Origin: JBBDSH01 sp040905045
GTDB taxonomy: Bacteria > Pseudomonadota > Gammaproteobacteria > Eutrophobiales > Eutrophobiaceae
DNA length: 41,672 bases
Assembly: GCA_040905045.1 (NCBI GenBank)
Contig: JBBDSH010000041.1
Coordinates: forward strand, 1-41,672
Reading direction: 5' to 3'
Below are positions 8,531 through 17,453 of this stretch, one piece after another; the first letter of the stretch is position 1; every line of letters begins with the position of its first letter. The notes under the pieces are model-generated. The model was not told the origin of the DNA and did no database searches. It saw nothing but the letters and a program-made list of their open reading frames with translations. The position numbers were made by a program, and so were the translations under genes.

Positions 8531-10684
8531 ATGGTCGATCCACAGCATAATCCCGAAGAAGTCACACGCATCCTGTTCCAGGACTTTCCCGGCTGGATGC
8601 TGGCGAGTTTTTACGTCGTGGCTTTCACTGTAATTGCCGTCTTTATTTACGGCTGCTATGTACAGATACGGAAATACCGCCGCGGCCGTCCGATTAAAAT
8701 ACGGAACCTGTGGAACGGTACTGTCAGGATGATCAACGATCTCCTTACCCACAGGACCATCAAGCGACGCGACAAGCCGGCCGGACACAGTCATGCCCTG
8801 ATCTTCTTCGGCTTCGTACTGCTGTTTATCGGCACCTCGATCATCACGCTGGAATACGATATTACCGAACCGTTGTTTGGATTTACGTTCTGGTACGGGG
8901 ATTTTTATCTGTGGTTCTCACTGATCCTGGATATCGCCGGCGCGGCGCTGATCGTCGGCCTGTTGTACATGATGTACCGCAGAAAGTGGTTGGCGCTGCC
9001 CAAACTGGATTACAAACGTCCCGACCGCAGTCCCGAGGATCCGGATTATAATCGCAGTTTCTACCAGCGCGAGGACTGGGCTTTTCTGTGGACCCTCATC
9101 ATCATCGCCATCACAGGTTATATCCTCGAGGCCGCGCGGCTGGTGTGGCTGGCCGACGATCCGACGGTCTGGGATTACCGCTGGTGGTCGCCATTCGGCA
9201 CCCTGCTGGCCTATCTCTACCAGGGGTTTGGGATGTCGCCCGAAGGCGCGGCCAGCCTGCGCCTGTATAGCTGGTGGTTCCACGGCGTTCTGGCCCTGAT
9301 TTTCATCGCGCTCATACCGTTCACCAAAGTGAAGCATATCTTTACTGCCATGGGCTCGCTGGCGCTGCGCGATCCCAAATCCTCGTCCCGGCTCCCCATG
9401 GCTGACCTGGAAGGAGAGAAGATCGGCTATACCACCATTACCGATTTCACCAGTAAACATCTACTGCATCTGGACGCCTGTACCAAGTGCGGTCGTTGTC
9501 ACGAGGCCTGTCCGGCCAACGCCACCGGTTATCCGCTGTCGCCGCGGGATCTGGTCCTGTCGCTACGGGAACTCGCCAACGATAAGCTGGAGAGTGGATC
9601 TCTGCCCGCGGAGCAGGAGGCATTGTCCGTTTTGGGTGACGGTCTCAACCGGATCCGCAGCGAGACACTCTGGTCCTGCCGGACCTGTTCGGCCTGTGTC
9701 GAGATTTGCCCGGTTGGTATCGAACACGTGCCAATGATTGTCGAAATGCGACGTCAGCTCGTGGAGCGTGGTGACATGGAATCGACAGTCCAGAGTGCGC
9801 TGCAGAATATTCAGAAAAAGGGAAATTCCCTTGGTGAAAACAAACGCAAGCGACCTGCGTGGACCAAAAAACTGGATTTTGAAATCAAGGACGCGCGCAA
9901 GGAACCGGTGGATGTACTCTGGTTCGTCGGTGATTTCGCATCTTTTGATCCACGGTATCAGAAAGTTTCGCAGGCATTCGCGCGAATAATGAAATCCAGC
10001 GGGATTGATTTCGGTATTCTGTTCGAGGCGGAAATGACCGCCGGCAACGATGTTCGCCGGGTCGGTGAGGAAGGTCTGTATCAACATTTGGCCGAGGAAA
10101 ACATTGCGACACTGGAAGGATGTGAGTTTAAACGTATCGTGACAACGGATCCTCATTCCTTTAATACACTGAAGAACGAATATCCGGAGTTTGGCGGGAA
10201 ATATGAGGTTGAGCATGCCAGCAGCATGATTCGGCGCATGCTCGCCAACGGTGAGATCAATCTGAAGAAGAACCTGGGTGAGAGTACCGTGACGTTCCAT
10301 GATCCCTGTCACCTGGGCCGCCTTAACAAGGGTTATGACGCGCCGCGCGAGTCTTTGCAAATGCTCGGTGCCAATCTTGTTGAGATGAAGCGTTCGCGGG
10401 ACAATTCTTTCTGTTGTGGAGCGGGAGGGGGTCGTATATGGACACCCGATCCCGTGGATAAGGAAAAGCCGTCTGAAAACCGCATGCGCGAAGCGGCGGA
10501 AATCCGGGATCTGGATACTTTTGTCGTCAGCTGCCCCAAATGCATGAATATGTTCGAGGACTCGGTCAAGTCTACAGGCAACGAGAAGAATATCCGCGTT
10601 CGTGAGTTGATTGAGCTGGTCGAGGAGTGCATGGGGCTCGAGAAAGCCGAGCCGGCCGATGCCGGCTCCACGGCCGAAGCCTGA
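8531..10684 (+). CDS. Membrane Fe-S electron-transfer protein, EtfD/DgcB-like (ETF to quinone)
   Basis: 717 residues from ATG 8531 (MVDPQHNPEEV); an in-frame start at 8435 would add 32 unlikely residues. The N-terminal 280 residues hold about five membrane segments resembling the nitrate-reductase gamma/HdrE cytochrome fold. Two 4Fe-4S motifs follow, CTKCGRCHEACP (from residue 317) and CRTCSACVEICP (from 383). The C-terminal HdrD/GlpC-like CCG region has DPCHLGR (Cys593) and FCCGAGGG (Cys628). The first CCG half has lost its cysteines (WFVGDFASFD). Related proteins pair with ETF and dimethylglycine or TMA-type dehydrogenases to pass electrons into the quinone pool, replacing the usual ETF:quinone oxidoreductase. 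Its position between tmd and etfBA supports that role here. Confidence 0.85.
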   Translation: MVDPQHNPEEVTRILFQDFPGWMLASFYVVAFTVIAVFIYGCYVQIRKYRRGRPIKIRNLWNGTVRMINDLLTHRTIKRRDKPAGHSHALIFFGFVLLFIGTSIITLEYDITEPLFGFTFWYGDFYLWFSLILDIAGAALIVGLLYMMYRRKWLALPKLDYKRPDRSPEDPDYNRSFYQREDWAFLWTLIIIAITGYILEAARLVWLADDPTVWDYRWWSPFGTLLAYLYQGFGMSPEGAASLRLYSWWFHGVLALIFIALIPFTKVKHIFTAMGSLALRDPKSSSRLPMADLEGEKIGYTTITDFTSKHLLHLDACTKCGRCHEACPANATGYPLSPRDLVLSLRELANDKLESGSLPAEQEALSVLGDGLNRIRSETLWSCRTCSACVEICPVGIEHVPMIVEMRRQLVERGDMESTVQSALQNIQKKGNSLGENKRKRPAWTKKLDFEIKDARKEPVDVLWFVGDFASFDPRYQKVSQAFARIMKSSGIDFGILFEAEMTAGNDVRRVGEEGLYQHLAEENIATLEGCEFKRIVTTDPHSFNTLKNEYPEFGGKYEVEHASSMIRRMLANGEINLKKNLGESTVTFHDPCHLGRLNKGYDAPRESLQMLGANLVEMKRSRDNSFCCGAGGGRIWTPDPVDKEKPSENRMREAAEIRDLDTFVVSCPKCMNMFEDSVKSTGNEKNIRVRELIELVEECMGLEKAEPADAGSTAEA

Positions 10685-10715
10685 ACGCTGGCCTCGGCGG
10701 ACGCAGAGTGGCGGT

Positions 10716-12173
10716 ATGCAGGCGATGACGGATGCGAACGCCGCCCGGAGTTCTGGATGCGGAGACAGCAGTCCGTTTCTGGATGAATTACTGGAGCAGG
10801 CCGTGGGACGGGAAGACGTTTACCTCGCTGCGGCGCTGCATCCCTTTGCGGGCGAGGACGATCGTGAGCGACTGGAACCGATCCTGTTCGCGACTCCCAG
10901 GCTTCGCCGCCAGCTGGCTGCCGCGCCCTACACGCCGGGCTCGGTACTGGCGCAACTCGTCGCGCGCACGTCGGATTCGAAACTGCGGGAACGGATCGCC
11001 CGGCATCCGGCAACACCGCCCGAGACCCTGCGTGAGTTGGCAAACGGCGATGTTTCTGAGGCGTTAGCCGAAGCGCTGGCCGGCCACAAGAGTACTCCTG
11101 CCGAGGTACTGGCGGAGCTGAAATGGCGCGGATCGGTGTCGATGCAGAAGGCATTGGCGGGCAATCCGGCTTTGGATTGTGACCTGCTCGCCGAAATCGC
11201 AACGGAGGCGCCGCTCGAAGTGCTCAAGGAGATCGCCAAGCATTCGAATGCCGACGCACTGTTATTGCAGGACCTCTGGTCCCGAGGCGGGGATACCTAT
11301 CTGCGGGCGGAGATCGCGGGCAATGGGCATTGTCCGGAAGGGCTGCAGGAGGCGGCGGAAAAGGACGGAGCGCCGCTGGTACGACGCTTGCTGGCCGCGA
11401 ATCAATCGGTGCGGGTGGAACGGCTGGTGCGCCTGCTGGGGGATCCGCTGCCCCAGGTACGGGCGGCGGCGGTTCGCAATCTCTTGCTGCCGGCCGAGGA
11501 GCTGGACTCGCTGATCGATGATCCGTCGCGCCAGGTCCGGCGCACGGAGGCCAGGCGGGATGGCCTGACAGAGTCACTAATCGAGCGCCTGGCACAGGAT
11601 GAGGATGAGTGGGTACGGCGCTGGGTGGCGCGCAACCGCGCCACCCCGGAAGGTGTGTTGCGGCAGTTGGCGGAGGATGAAGTTGCCGAGGTACGGCGGG
11701 CGGTGGCACGTAATCCGGTTTGCCCGCGGGATCTGCTGTTCGAACTGGCGAAGGATCGCGACAACTGGGTGCGCGCGGGCGTGGCGTTCCGGCATGACCT
11801 TCCGGAGCCGGTACTGCGGGAACTTGCGGCGGAGGAAGATGCGGATATCCTCACCGGTATCGGCCAGAATCCCGCGGTATCGAACGAGATATTGCAGAAG
11901 ATCGCGAACCATCCCGACAAGGATATCCGGCGGGCCGTGGTTTTGAACGAGAAAGCGCCTCTGGAGATAGTGCGGATTTTGCAGGATGACCCGTATCCGC
12001 TCAATCGTGCCATAGTGGCCGGGCATCCGGCGCTGACTGCGGCAGAATTGAGAGAGATGGTCGACGATCCGGAACCGCAGGTGCGATTCATCGCTGCACA
12101 GACGCTGGTCCGGAAAGCGCCAAACGATGTATCAACGAAAACCGAACATGCAACAGGCAACACAGCGGAGTAA
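10716..12173 (+). CDS. LRV-type (leucine-rich repeat variant) alpha-solenoid protein
   Basis: 485 residues made of degenerate repeats of about 24 residues with the pattern VARNPxxPxxLLxxLAxDxDxWVR (for example VARNRATPEGVLRQLAEDE, VARNPVCPRDLLFELAKDRD). This is the LRV repeat known from an Azotobacter vinelandii protein. That protein has an N-terminal 4Fe-4S domain; here the N-terminus has only one cysteine (SSGCGDSS), so the cluster is absent. The start was placed at ATG 10716, since the longer frame from 10611 overlaps the etfD-like gene. It lies 31 bp behind that gene and 6 bp before etfB, inside the electron-transfer operon. A scaffold or assembly role for the ETF-membrane partner contact is my inference; no function is known. 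Confidence 0.75.
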   Translation: MQAMTDANAARSSGCGDSSPFLDELLEQAVGREDVYLAAALHPFAGEDDRERLEPILFATPRLRRQLAAAPYTPGSVLAQLVARTSDSKLRERIARHPATPPETLRELANGDVSEALAEALAGHKSTPAEVLAELKWRGSVSMQKALAGNPALDCDLLAEIATEAPLEVLKEIAKHSNADALLLQDLWSRGGDTYLRAEIAGNGHCPEGLQEAAEKDGAPLVRRLLAANQSVRVERLVRLLGDPLPQVRAAAVRNLLLPAEELDSLIDDPSRQVRRTEARRDGLTESLIERLAQDEDEWVRRWVARNRATPEGVLRQLAEDEVAEVRRAVARNPVCPRDLLFELAKDRDNWVRAGVAFRHDLPEPVLRELAAEEDADILTGIGQNPAVSNEILQKIANHPDKDIRRAVVLNEKAPLEIVRILQDDPYPLNRAIVAGHPALTAAELREMVDDPEPQVRFIAAQTLVRKAPNDVSTKTEHATGNTAE

Positions 12174-12179
12174 AGCTTT

Positions 12180-12974
12180 ATGAAAATACTGGTACCCATC
12201 AAGCAGATTGCCGTACTCGATGAAGACTTCGAACTCCTCGATGACGGTATGGGCGCGAATCCGGATTTTCTGGACTACGAACTTAATGAGTGGGACGACT
12301 ATTCCTACGAGGAAGCGCTTCGGATCATGGAGGCCAATGAAGGGGTCGAGGTTGTGCCCGTGACCGTGGGACCGGAACAGGCCGATGATGCACTGCGCCA
12401 GTGCCTTGCCAAGGGCGGGGAGCGCGGCATCCGGGTATGGGACGATGCTGTCGAAGGGTCCGATCCCTGCGCCATAGCCCGGATACTGGCCAAGGTGGCC
12501 GAGCGCGAACAGCCGGATCTGGTATTTACCGGCACGTTGTCTTCCGATCATTCCTTTGCCCAGACAGGCATGAGTCTGGCCGCTTATCTCGGCTGGCCGC
12601 ATACAGCCGTTGTCAATCGTCTGGAATTCAAGCCGGGCGAATCCAAGGCGACCGTGCACCGTGAACTGGAAGGCGGCGTGGAGGAGAAAATGGCGATCGA
12701 TGTGCCGGCAGTGCTCACTATACAACTCGGCATTAATGAACCGCGCTATGCTTCTCTGCGTGGCATAAAGCAGGCGAAAAGCAAGGAAATCGAAGTACTT
12801 TCGCACGAAGACCTCGGTCTGTCGGATGAGGATGTCGGTGTAAAAGGTTCGTTGTCGCAACTGCGGCGCATGGAAGTGCCCGAAAAGGGCCAGGCCGAAT
12901 TCATTGAGGGTACGCCGGCTGAACAAGCGTCGCGTCTGGCGGAAATCATTAAGGAACTTAAGGGGGCTGCATAA
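12180..12974 (+). CDS. etfB: Electron transfer flavoprotein beta subunit
   Basis: 264 residues beginning MKILVPIKQ, with the ETF-beta signatures DYELNEWDDYSYEEALRI and LTIQLGINEPRYASLRGIK. Recalled sequence of the ETF that accepts electrons from TMA dehydrogenase in Methylophilus is very similar (DLNEWDDFSLEEA, LRKCLAKGADRAVRVWDD), so this is probably the dedicated partner of the tmd product. With EtfA it forms a soluble FAD/AMP heterodimer. The stop TAA is followed directly by the etfA ATG, so the two are translationally coupled and made in equal amounts. Confidence 0.96.
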   Translation: MKILVPIKQIAVLDEDFELLDDGMGANPDFLDYELNEWDDYSYEEALRIMEANEGVEVVPVTVGPEQADDALRQCLAKGGERGIRVWDDAVEGSDPCAIARILAKVAEREQPDLVFTGTLSSDHSFAQTGMSLAAYLGWPHTAVVNRLEFKPGESKATVHRELEGGVEEKMAIDVPAVLTIQLGINEPRYASLRGIKQAKSKEIEVLSHEDLGLSDEDVGVKGSLSQLRRMEVPEKGQAEFIEGTPAEQASRLAEIIKELKGAA

Positions 12975-13937
12975 ATGAGTGGCATATTGACAATATCCGA
13001 ACATCGGCAGGGTGAATTGACGCCGGCCAGCTTCGAGGTCGTTTCCGCGGCCCGGGAGCTCAAGGCGGAAAAGGATCAGAAGCTCATGGTCGCGATTCTG
13101 GCCAGTGATCCCGACAAGTATGCAAAACAGCTGAACCTGGAGGGTGTCGACGAGATCATCCGGATCAAGACTCCAGAAGAAGAGTTCCAGGTGGACGCCT
13201 ATGAGGCGGCGATTAGAGAGCTCATTGAGGATCGCCGGCCTTCTGTCGCACTGGTGCCGCACAGTGTCGATGCCTGGAGTTATGCGCCGGTAATCGCTGT
13301 GCGCGGCGATTACGGCTTTGCCACCGATGTGTTTGGTATACGTTACGATGGCGACGACCTCGTAGCGACGCGGGCCGCCTACGCCGAGAAGCTGCATATG
13401 GAACTCGGCTTCCCCGGCAGGGAAACCGTGTTGCTGACCGTGCGAGGAAACGTCTACAAGCCGGTCGAGAGTGAGGGCAGTGCCGAGATGATGGACTTTG
13501 ATGCGCCGTCCGTAGTGGCCCGCACGCAGCACCTCGAATATATCGAGCCGGAAAGCGGCGGCGACGTGGACATCACCCAGGCCGAATACATGCTTTCTAT
13601 CGGCCGGGGCATCGAGGATGAGGACAATGTCGAACAGTTTCGGGAATTGACAGATCTGATGGGCTTTACTTTGGGCTGCTCACGGCCGATCGCCGACAGC
13701 GGCTGGCTGCCCAAATCGCGTCAGGTGGGGCAGTCCGGAAAGACGGTAGCCAACTGCAAGGTTTACCTGGCTCTGGGAATATCGGGGTCCGTCCAGCATC
13801 TGGCGGGGATGAAGCATGTGCCGAACATCATAGCCATTAATAAAGATCCGGAGGCGTCGATTTTCAGTGTTGCTCGTTTCGGTATAGTCGGCGATTTATT
13901 CGAAATCGCTGATGAAATGAAAAATCACTTTGAATGA
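12975..13937 (+). CDS. etfA: Electron transfer flavoprotein alpha subunit
   Basis: 320 residues. The C-terminal FAD-binding domain has the family motifs CSRPIADSGWLPKSRQVGQSG, with the start of this motif near residue 235, then ALGISGSVQHLAGM and IAINKDPEASIFSVARFGIVGD. ETF-alpha binds the FAD that receives single electrons from the 4Fe-4S cluster of TMA dehydrogenase and hands them to the membrane partner at 8531. The ATG abuts the etfB stop. It is the last gene of the tmd unit; 585 bp without an intact gene follow. Confidence 0.96.
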   Translation: MSGILTISEHRQGELTPASFEVVSAARELKAEKDQKLMVAILASDPDKYAKQLNLEGVDEIIRIKTPEEEFQVDAYEAAIRELIEDRRPSVALVPHSVDAWSYAPVIAVRGDYGFATDVFGIRYDGDDLVATRAAYAEKLHMELGFPGRETVLLTVRGNVYKPVESEGSAEMMDFDAPSVVARTQHLEYIEPESGGDVDITQAEYMLSIGRGIEDEDNVEQFRELTDLMGFTLGCSRPIADSGWLPKSRQVGQSGKTVANCKVYLALGISGSVQHLAGMKHVPNIIAINKDPEASIFSVARFGIVGDLFEIADEMKNHFE

Positions 13938-13986
13938 GATTGGCTGAGGAAGTAATTCGGGACTATTACATACGCTCCCTTCCCAC

Positions 13987-14097
13987 AGCTACATGAAGTA
14001 TGAGTGTCATCCTGCGGGCCTTGCGACGGGCCGACGACAACATCTCGTTCTTTATGTGGACGAACTTGACATCAAACTCAACCCGTGTATCGGTTAA
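13987..14097 (+). pseudogene. IS630-type transposase remnant
   Basis: 14041-14097 reads HLVLYVDELDIKLNPCIG then a stop, which matches the catalytic-Asp region of IS630-family transposases (family pattern xLYVDExDIHLNPKIG). Just upstream, one frame over, MSVILRALRRADDN fits the segment before it. Nothing else of the element is recognisable and no terminal repeats were found. It marks past insertion-sequence activity between the etf and N-methylglutamate units. Short match, judged by eye. Confidence 0.5.
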
Positions 14098-14177
14098 GAG
14101 CGCACCGATTTGATTCAGCGCCTTTTTGGGACAATGAATCCAACCGGTTCAAATCTTGCGGTGAGCTAATGTAGGCA

Positions 14178-14224
14178 ATTAGATTTGCTTATATCGTTGA
14201 TTTATAGTGCCGAACTTGTATTTT
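14178..14224 (+). promoter_or_regulatory. Conserved palindrome promoter, copy C (N-methylglutamate unit)
   Basis: ATTAG-ATTTG-CTTAT (14178-14192; one mismatch to the palindrome), TTGATT (14197-14202), a 16 bp spacer and TATTTT (14219-14224). Layout is the same as copies A and B, and the spacer shares the CTTGTAT end with B. The next gene starts at 14523, leaving a leader of about 290 nt. I see no convincing gene or known riboswitch in that leader. Just before the start codon, GTTGCTCTAAAA occurs twice in tandem (14481 and 14496, 15 bp period). Confidence 0.65.
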
Positions 14225-14522
14225 ATGAGCCTGGCATTGATAACGATAGCCCATCATGAAAGGGGATAAGGGAGGATTATATTGCCAGCTATGGGGACAC
14301 TTTGGACCGGTACTGACACAAGCAATAATCCTTTGCCAGCCTGCGAAGCCGGTTTCCACCGGATTTCAATTGTGGGATTTGCCACTTGGCGGATTATGCC
14401 ATGGGGTTTGTGTGTGGATAGGTATGACCGGAAGGTACTGGATTTAAAGCCGTATTTATCAGGACTGTGGAAACTAATCGGTTGCTCTAAAATCTGTTGC
14501 TCTAAAAAGGTTATTAATAAAT

Positions 14523-15866
14523 ATGAATACTCCCAGCCATACTAAATATCTGGTTATAGGCGCTGGCATTCACGGCCTCAGCACTGCATATCATCTTGCT
14601 CTCCAGTTAGAGGAACGTGGGTTGGGCAAGGGTGAGGACATCCTTGTGGTTGATAAAAGGGATATCGGCGCTGGTGCTTCTGGTATTGCCTGTGGTGTAG
14701 TTAGAAACAACTATTTTCAGCCGGCAATGCGCAAGCTTATGGCGCATAGTGTCGATGTTTGGGAGCGGGATCCCAAAGCCTATACTTATCGTTCCGTAGG
14801 CTATTTGCAGATTTCCTCCGAGGTGATGCACAAGGATGTGGCGACCATTGCCGAACAACAAAAAGAGATTGGCTATGAGTCTGTTTTCATCGAAGGTGAA
14901 AAAGACTCCATGAAGTACATGCGCGATATTTTTGATGACTGGCAGGCTCAAAACATAACATCAGTCCTGCATGAAAAACGTGGCGGTTATGCCAATAACA
15001 TCAAGAGTTGTCAGGCGCTGGCGGCGAAAGCACGAAATGAAGGCGTGAATATCCTGACGGGAGTAAAAGTTACCGGGTTTCGCTTTGCAAATGGTAGCCG
15101 GGCAATTAAGGCCGTGGAAACGGATCAAGGCACAATTGAATGTGATTATGTAATCGTAGGTGCGGGCCCATGGGTCAAACAAATATGGGACATGCTTGAG
15201 TTGCCAAAGAAGATTGATGTAAACGACGGTCAGGGCCGGACCCATAAGGATATACCAATGTGGGTATTCTGGTCGTTGCAGGAAGGGACCCTTGGGGTTG
15301 ATCCGAGATTGGTGAGAACGAATGACGGCAAACGGCCGCCGGTTGTACACGTTGATACGGATGCTCCGCTCTATTCGATCCGGGACGGGTCATTGATAAC
15401 TGATAAAATGTGGGGCATTTATTACAAGCCCGATCCGTACTTCGGTGGTGTACAAGGAGGCGCCGCACCAAACAAGGTCGAGACCGATTCGGATGAAGTC
15501 AAGATCGATCCTTACGGGCTGGAATCACCGGATTTTATTGTTGGTGAGGATTTTGCCAATATGTGGTGCTCGGCTCTGGCGCATTGTCAGAAACGCTTTG
15601 AGGACAAATACCCCTTGTACAAGAAGGAACCCTCTGGTGGAATAGGGGCGTTCTCGCCGGATAACTTCCCTGTTTTCGATGTGTTTCGGCAAAACTGTTA
15701 CATCATAGCTGACTCCAATCACGGGTATAAAATGATTGGTGTCGGTGAACTGGTCGCCGAGGAGATCTTAGGCGGGAAAAATGAGTTATTGGAACCGTTC
15801 CGTTTCGCTCGGTATGAGACGGGAGAACTGCATCCCACCTCTCACAGTCCTTTCCCGTGGAGCTAG
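14523..15866 (+). CDS. DAO-family FAD-dependent oxidoreductase (amine/N-methyl amino acid oxidase-like)
   Basis: 447 residues. The FAD dinucleotide motif is YLVIGAGIHGLSTAYHLA near residue 9, and GYKMIGVGELVAEEI near the end is the second flavin contact. It resembles the beta subunit of heterotetrameric sarcosine oxidase and dimethylglycine dehydrogenase flavin domains, but it is a different protein from the SoxB-like gene at 25935. It is the first gene of the N-methylglutamate unit behind promoter copy C, and the glutamate-amine ligase follows after about 100 bp. The substrate is unknown. Because the window has no recognised dimethylamine-demethylating enzyme, this is a candidate for that step or for another N-methyl intermediate; this is inference only. 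Confidence 0.8.
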   Translation: MNTPSHTKYLVIGAGIHGLSTAYHLALQLEERGLGKGEDILVVDKRDIGAGASGIACGVVRNNYFQPAMRKLMAHSVDVWERDPKAYTYRSVGYLQISSEVMHKDVATIAEQQKEIGYESVFIEGEKDSMKYMRDIFDDWQAQNITSVLHEKRGGYANNIKSCQALAAKARNEGVNILTGVKVTGFRFANGSRAIKAVETDQGTIECDYVIVGAGPWVKQIWDMLELPKKIDVNDGQGRTHKDIPMWVFWSLQEGTLGVDPRLVRTNDGKRPPVVHVDTDAPLYSIRDGSLITDKMWGIYYKPDPYFGGVQGGAAPNKVETDSDEVKIDPYGLESPDFIVGEDFANMWCSALAHCQKRFEDKYPLYKKEPSGGIGAFSPDNFPVFDVFRQNCYIIADSNHGYKMIGVGELVAEEILGGKNELLEPFRFARYETGELHPTSHSPFPWS

Positions 15867-15966
15867 GAATGTCTGTTTTCCGATTTTGTAAGTATGTTTC
15901 TGTACATTCATTAAGATAGTTGTAAAACAATTTTAAGATTATAAAGACTGCAGCGTGGGGATAGAG

Positions 15967-17436
15967 ATGACTGATTACGAAAATTTTATTAATGCATCGG
16001 GTCGTGATAAAAAGGTCCAGGAAGTCCGAAAGCTTATTAATGAACTTGGTATTACTTTTATTTATTATCAGTTCGTATCGGTAACCGGACGTATCATGGG
16101 CAAGGGCGTTCCTGCCGATCACTGGGAACGGCTTGCTGAGAAGGGTTTTCAGCTGGTCTACGGATCTACCGCGAACCTCTTTATAGACCGGCATGACAAC
16201 TACATCGGTTACGGTCCGGAAGCCTGGGAACTGGTCGGTATTCCCGAACCCGAAACCTTTGTACAGCTTCCATGGGACAAGCGGGTGGCACGTGTATTCT
16301 GCACGTTATTCCGGGGGCGGGAGCATCCGGAAAATCCAGGCGCGTTTCTGACTTCCGATTGCCGGGGCAATCTGCGCCGCATCCATCAGGAATTCAAGGA
16401 CAAACATGGGCTTGAACTCCGGGCCGGTACAGAACCGGAAATGATGTGGCTGAAGAGAGGTGAGGATGGCAAGCCTGACGGGGGTTACAGCAAACCTTTC
16501 TGCTACCATATCGACCAATTTGAATCCCTGCGTCCCGTGTTTATGCAGGTGATTGAATACTCGCGGCAGATGGGCCTGGACATGATCCAGGGTGACCATG
16601 AGGATGCCCCGGGACAGCTGGAACTGAACTGGATGTTTGATGAGGTCTTGCGCAATGCAGATCGTCTCACCACCTATCGCCAGATCTGCGCTCAGGTGGC
16701 GCGTGAGCACAATCTCATAGCGTGCTTTATGTCCAAGCCGTTTATGCACCTGTCAGCCTCGGCCTGTCACACCAACATTTCGTTGTGGCGTGGCGGCAAT
16801 ACTGAAGTCAAGAAGTTGGGTCACGAAGGACTACCTGGCATGGAAGCTCCGTTTACCTACGCTGAGGGTGGTGAGAATACTTTCATGCCGGAGGGCGATA
16901 ACCCGCGTGAACCTGGGACAATCGGGAAATATGCACTTGGCGGCATTCTGCAGCATCAGCGTGGTCTGACCGCACTGGGCTGCCAGACGGTCAATTCCTA
17001 TCGTCGGTTGCTGGATACGGGTTTCTGGGCTCCGGTATACGCCACCTGGGGTTTTCAGAACAGGACTACTGCTATACGCAATTCAGCGCCCGGGCGCTTT
17101 GAGTACAAGACGGTTGATTCCTCCCACAACCCCTACATGATGGGAGCCGGCTTACTCAAGGCCATGAGCGAAGGCATAGAGAAGAAAACGGACCCGGGCG
17201 AACCCGAACAGGGCAATATCTACGATACCATGGAAGAGGTCGAAGGGAAGTACACCAAAATACCGACTTCGCTGGGTGAGGCACTGGACGCACTGGACGA
17301 AGATGATACGGTCTTGTCGGCTCTGCCGGGTGAGATGTACCAGGTCTGGAACCATTACAAGCGTAACGAGTGGGAAACGTTCCTGGCCACCGTCACCGAG
17401 TGGGATCTTGAAACTTATATTGATTGTCTTCCGTAA
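15967..17436 (+). CDS. Glutamine-synthetase-family ligase, probable gamma-glutamylmethylamide synthetase
   Basis: 489 residues from ATG 15967 with a GGGGATAG ribosome site; an in-frame GTG at 15955 is less likely. GS-fold landmarks are GTEPEMMWLK (ATP/metal glutamates), MIQGDHEDAPGQLELN (catalytic glutamates), FMSKPF, CHTNISLW (GS HxNxSLW) and NRTTAIRNS with GRFEYKTVDSSHNPYM (ATP/glutamate site). In the N-methylglutamate pathway GmaS joins glutamate and methylamine with ATP. The opening YYQFVSVTGRIMGKGVPADHWE and the length differ from the characterised GmaS proteins (about 440 aa) that I recall, so it seems a separate clade. The location directly before mgsABC supports an amine-ligase role. 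The exact amine is not provable here. Confidence 0.85.
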   Translation: MTDYENFINASGRDKKVQEVRKLINELGITFIYYQFVSVTGRIMGKGVPADHWERLAEKGFQLVYGSTANLFIDRHDNYIGYGPEAWELVGIPEPETFVQLPWDKRVARVFCTLFRGREHPENPGAFLTSDCRGNLRRIHQEFKDKHGLELRAGTEPEMMWLKRGEDGKPDGGYSKPFCYHIDQFESLRPVFMQVIEYSRQMGLDMIQGDHEDAPGQLELNWMFDEVLRNADRLTTYRQICAQVAREHNLIACFMSKPFMHLSASACHTNISLWRGGNTEVKKLGHEGLPGMEAPFTYAEGGENTFMPEGDNPREPGTIGKYALGGILQHQRGLTALGCQTVNSYRRLLDTGFWAPVYATWGFQNRTTAIRNSAPGRFEYKTVDSSHNPYMMGAGLLKAMSEGIEKKTDPGEPEQGNIYDTMEEVEGKYTKIPTSLGEALDALDEDDTVLSALPGEMYQVWNHYKRNEWETFLATVTEWDLETYIDCLP

Positions 17437-17453
17437 CCTGGAGGTATACCTGG

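Noticed and set aside
14256..14545. Short frames of 63 and 87 residues in the leader of the DAO-family gene
   Set aside because: Overlapping, unlike any family I know, and rich in Trp/Cys/Gly; no ribosome site. Treated as leader.
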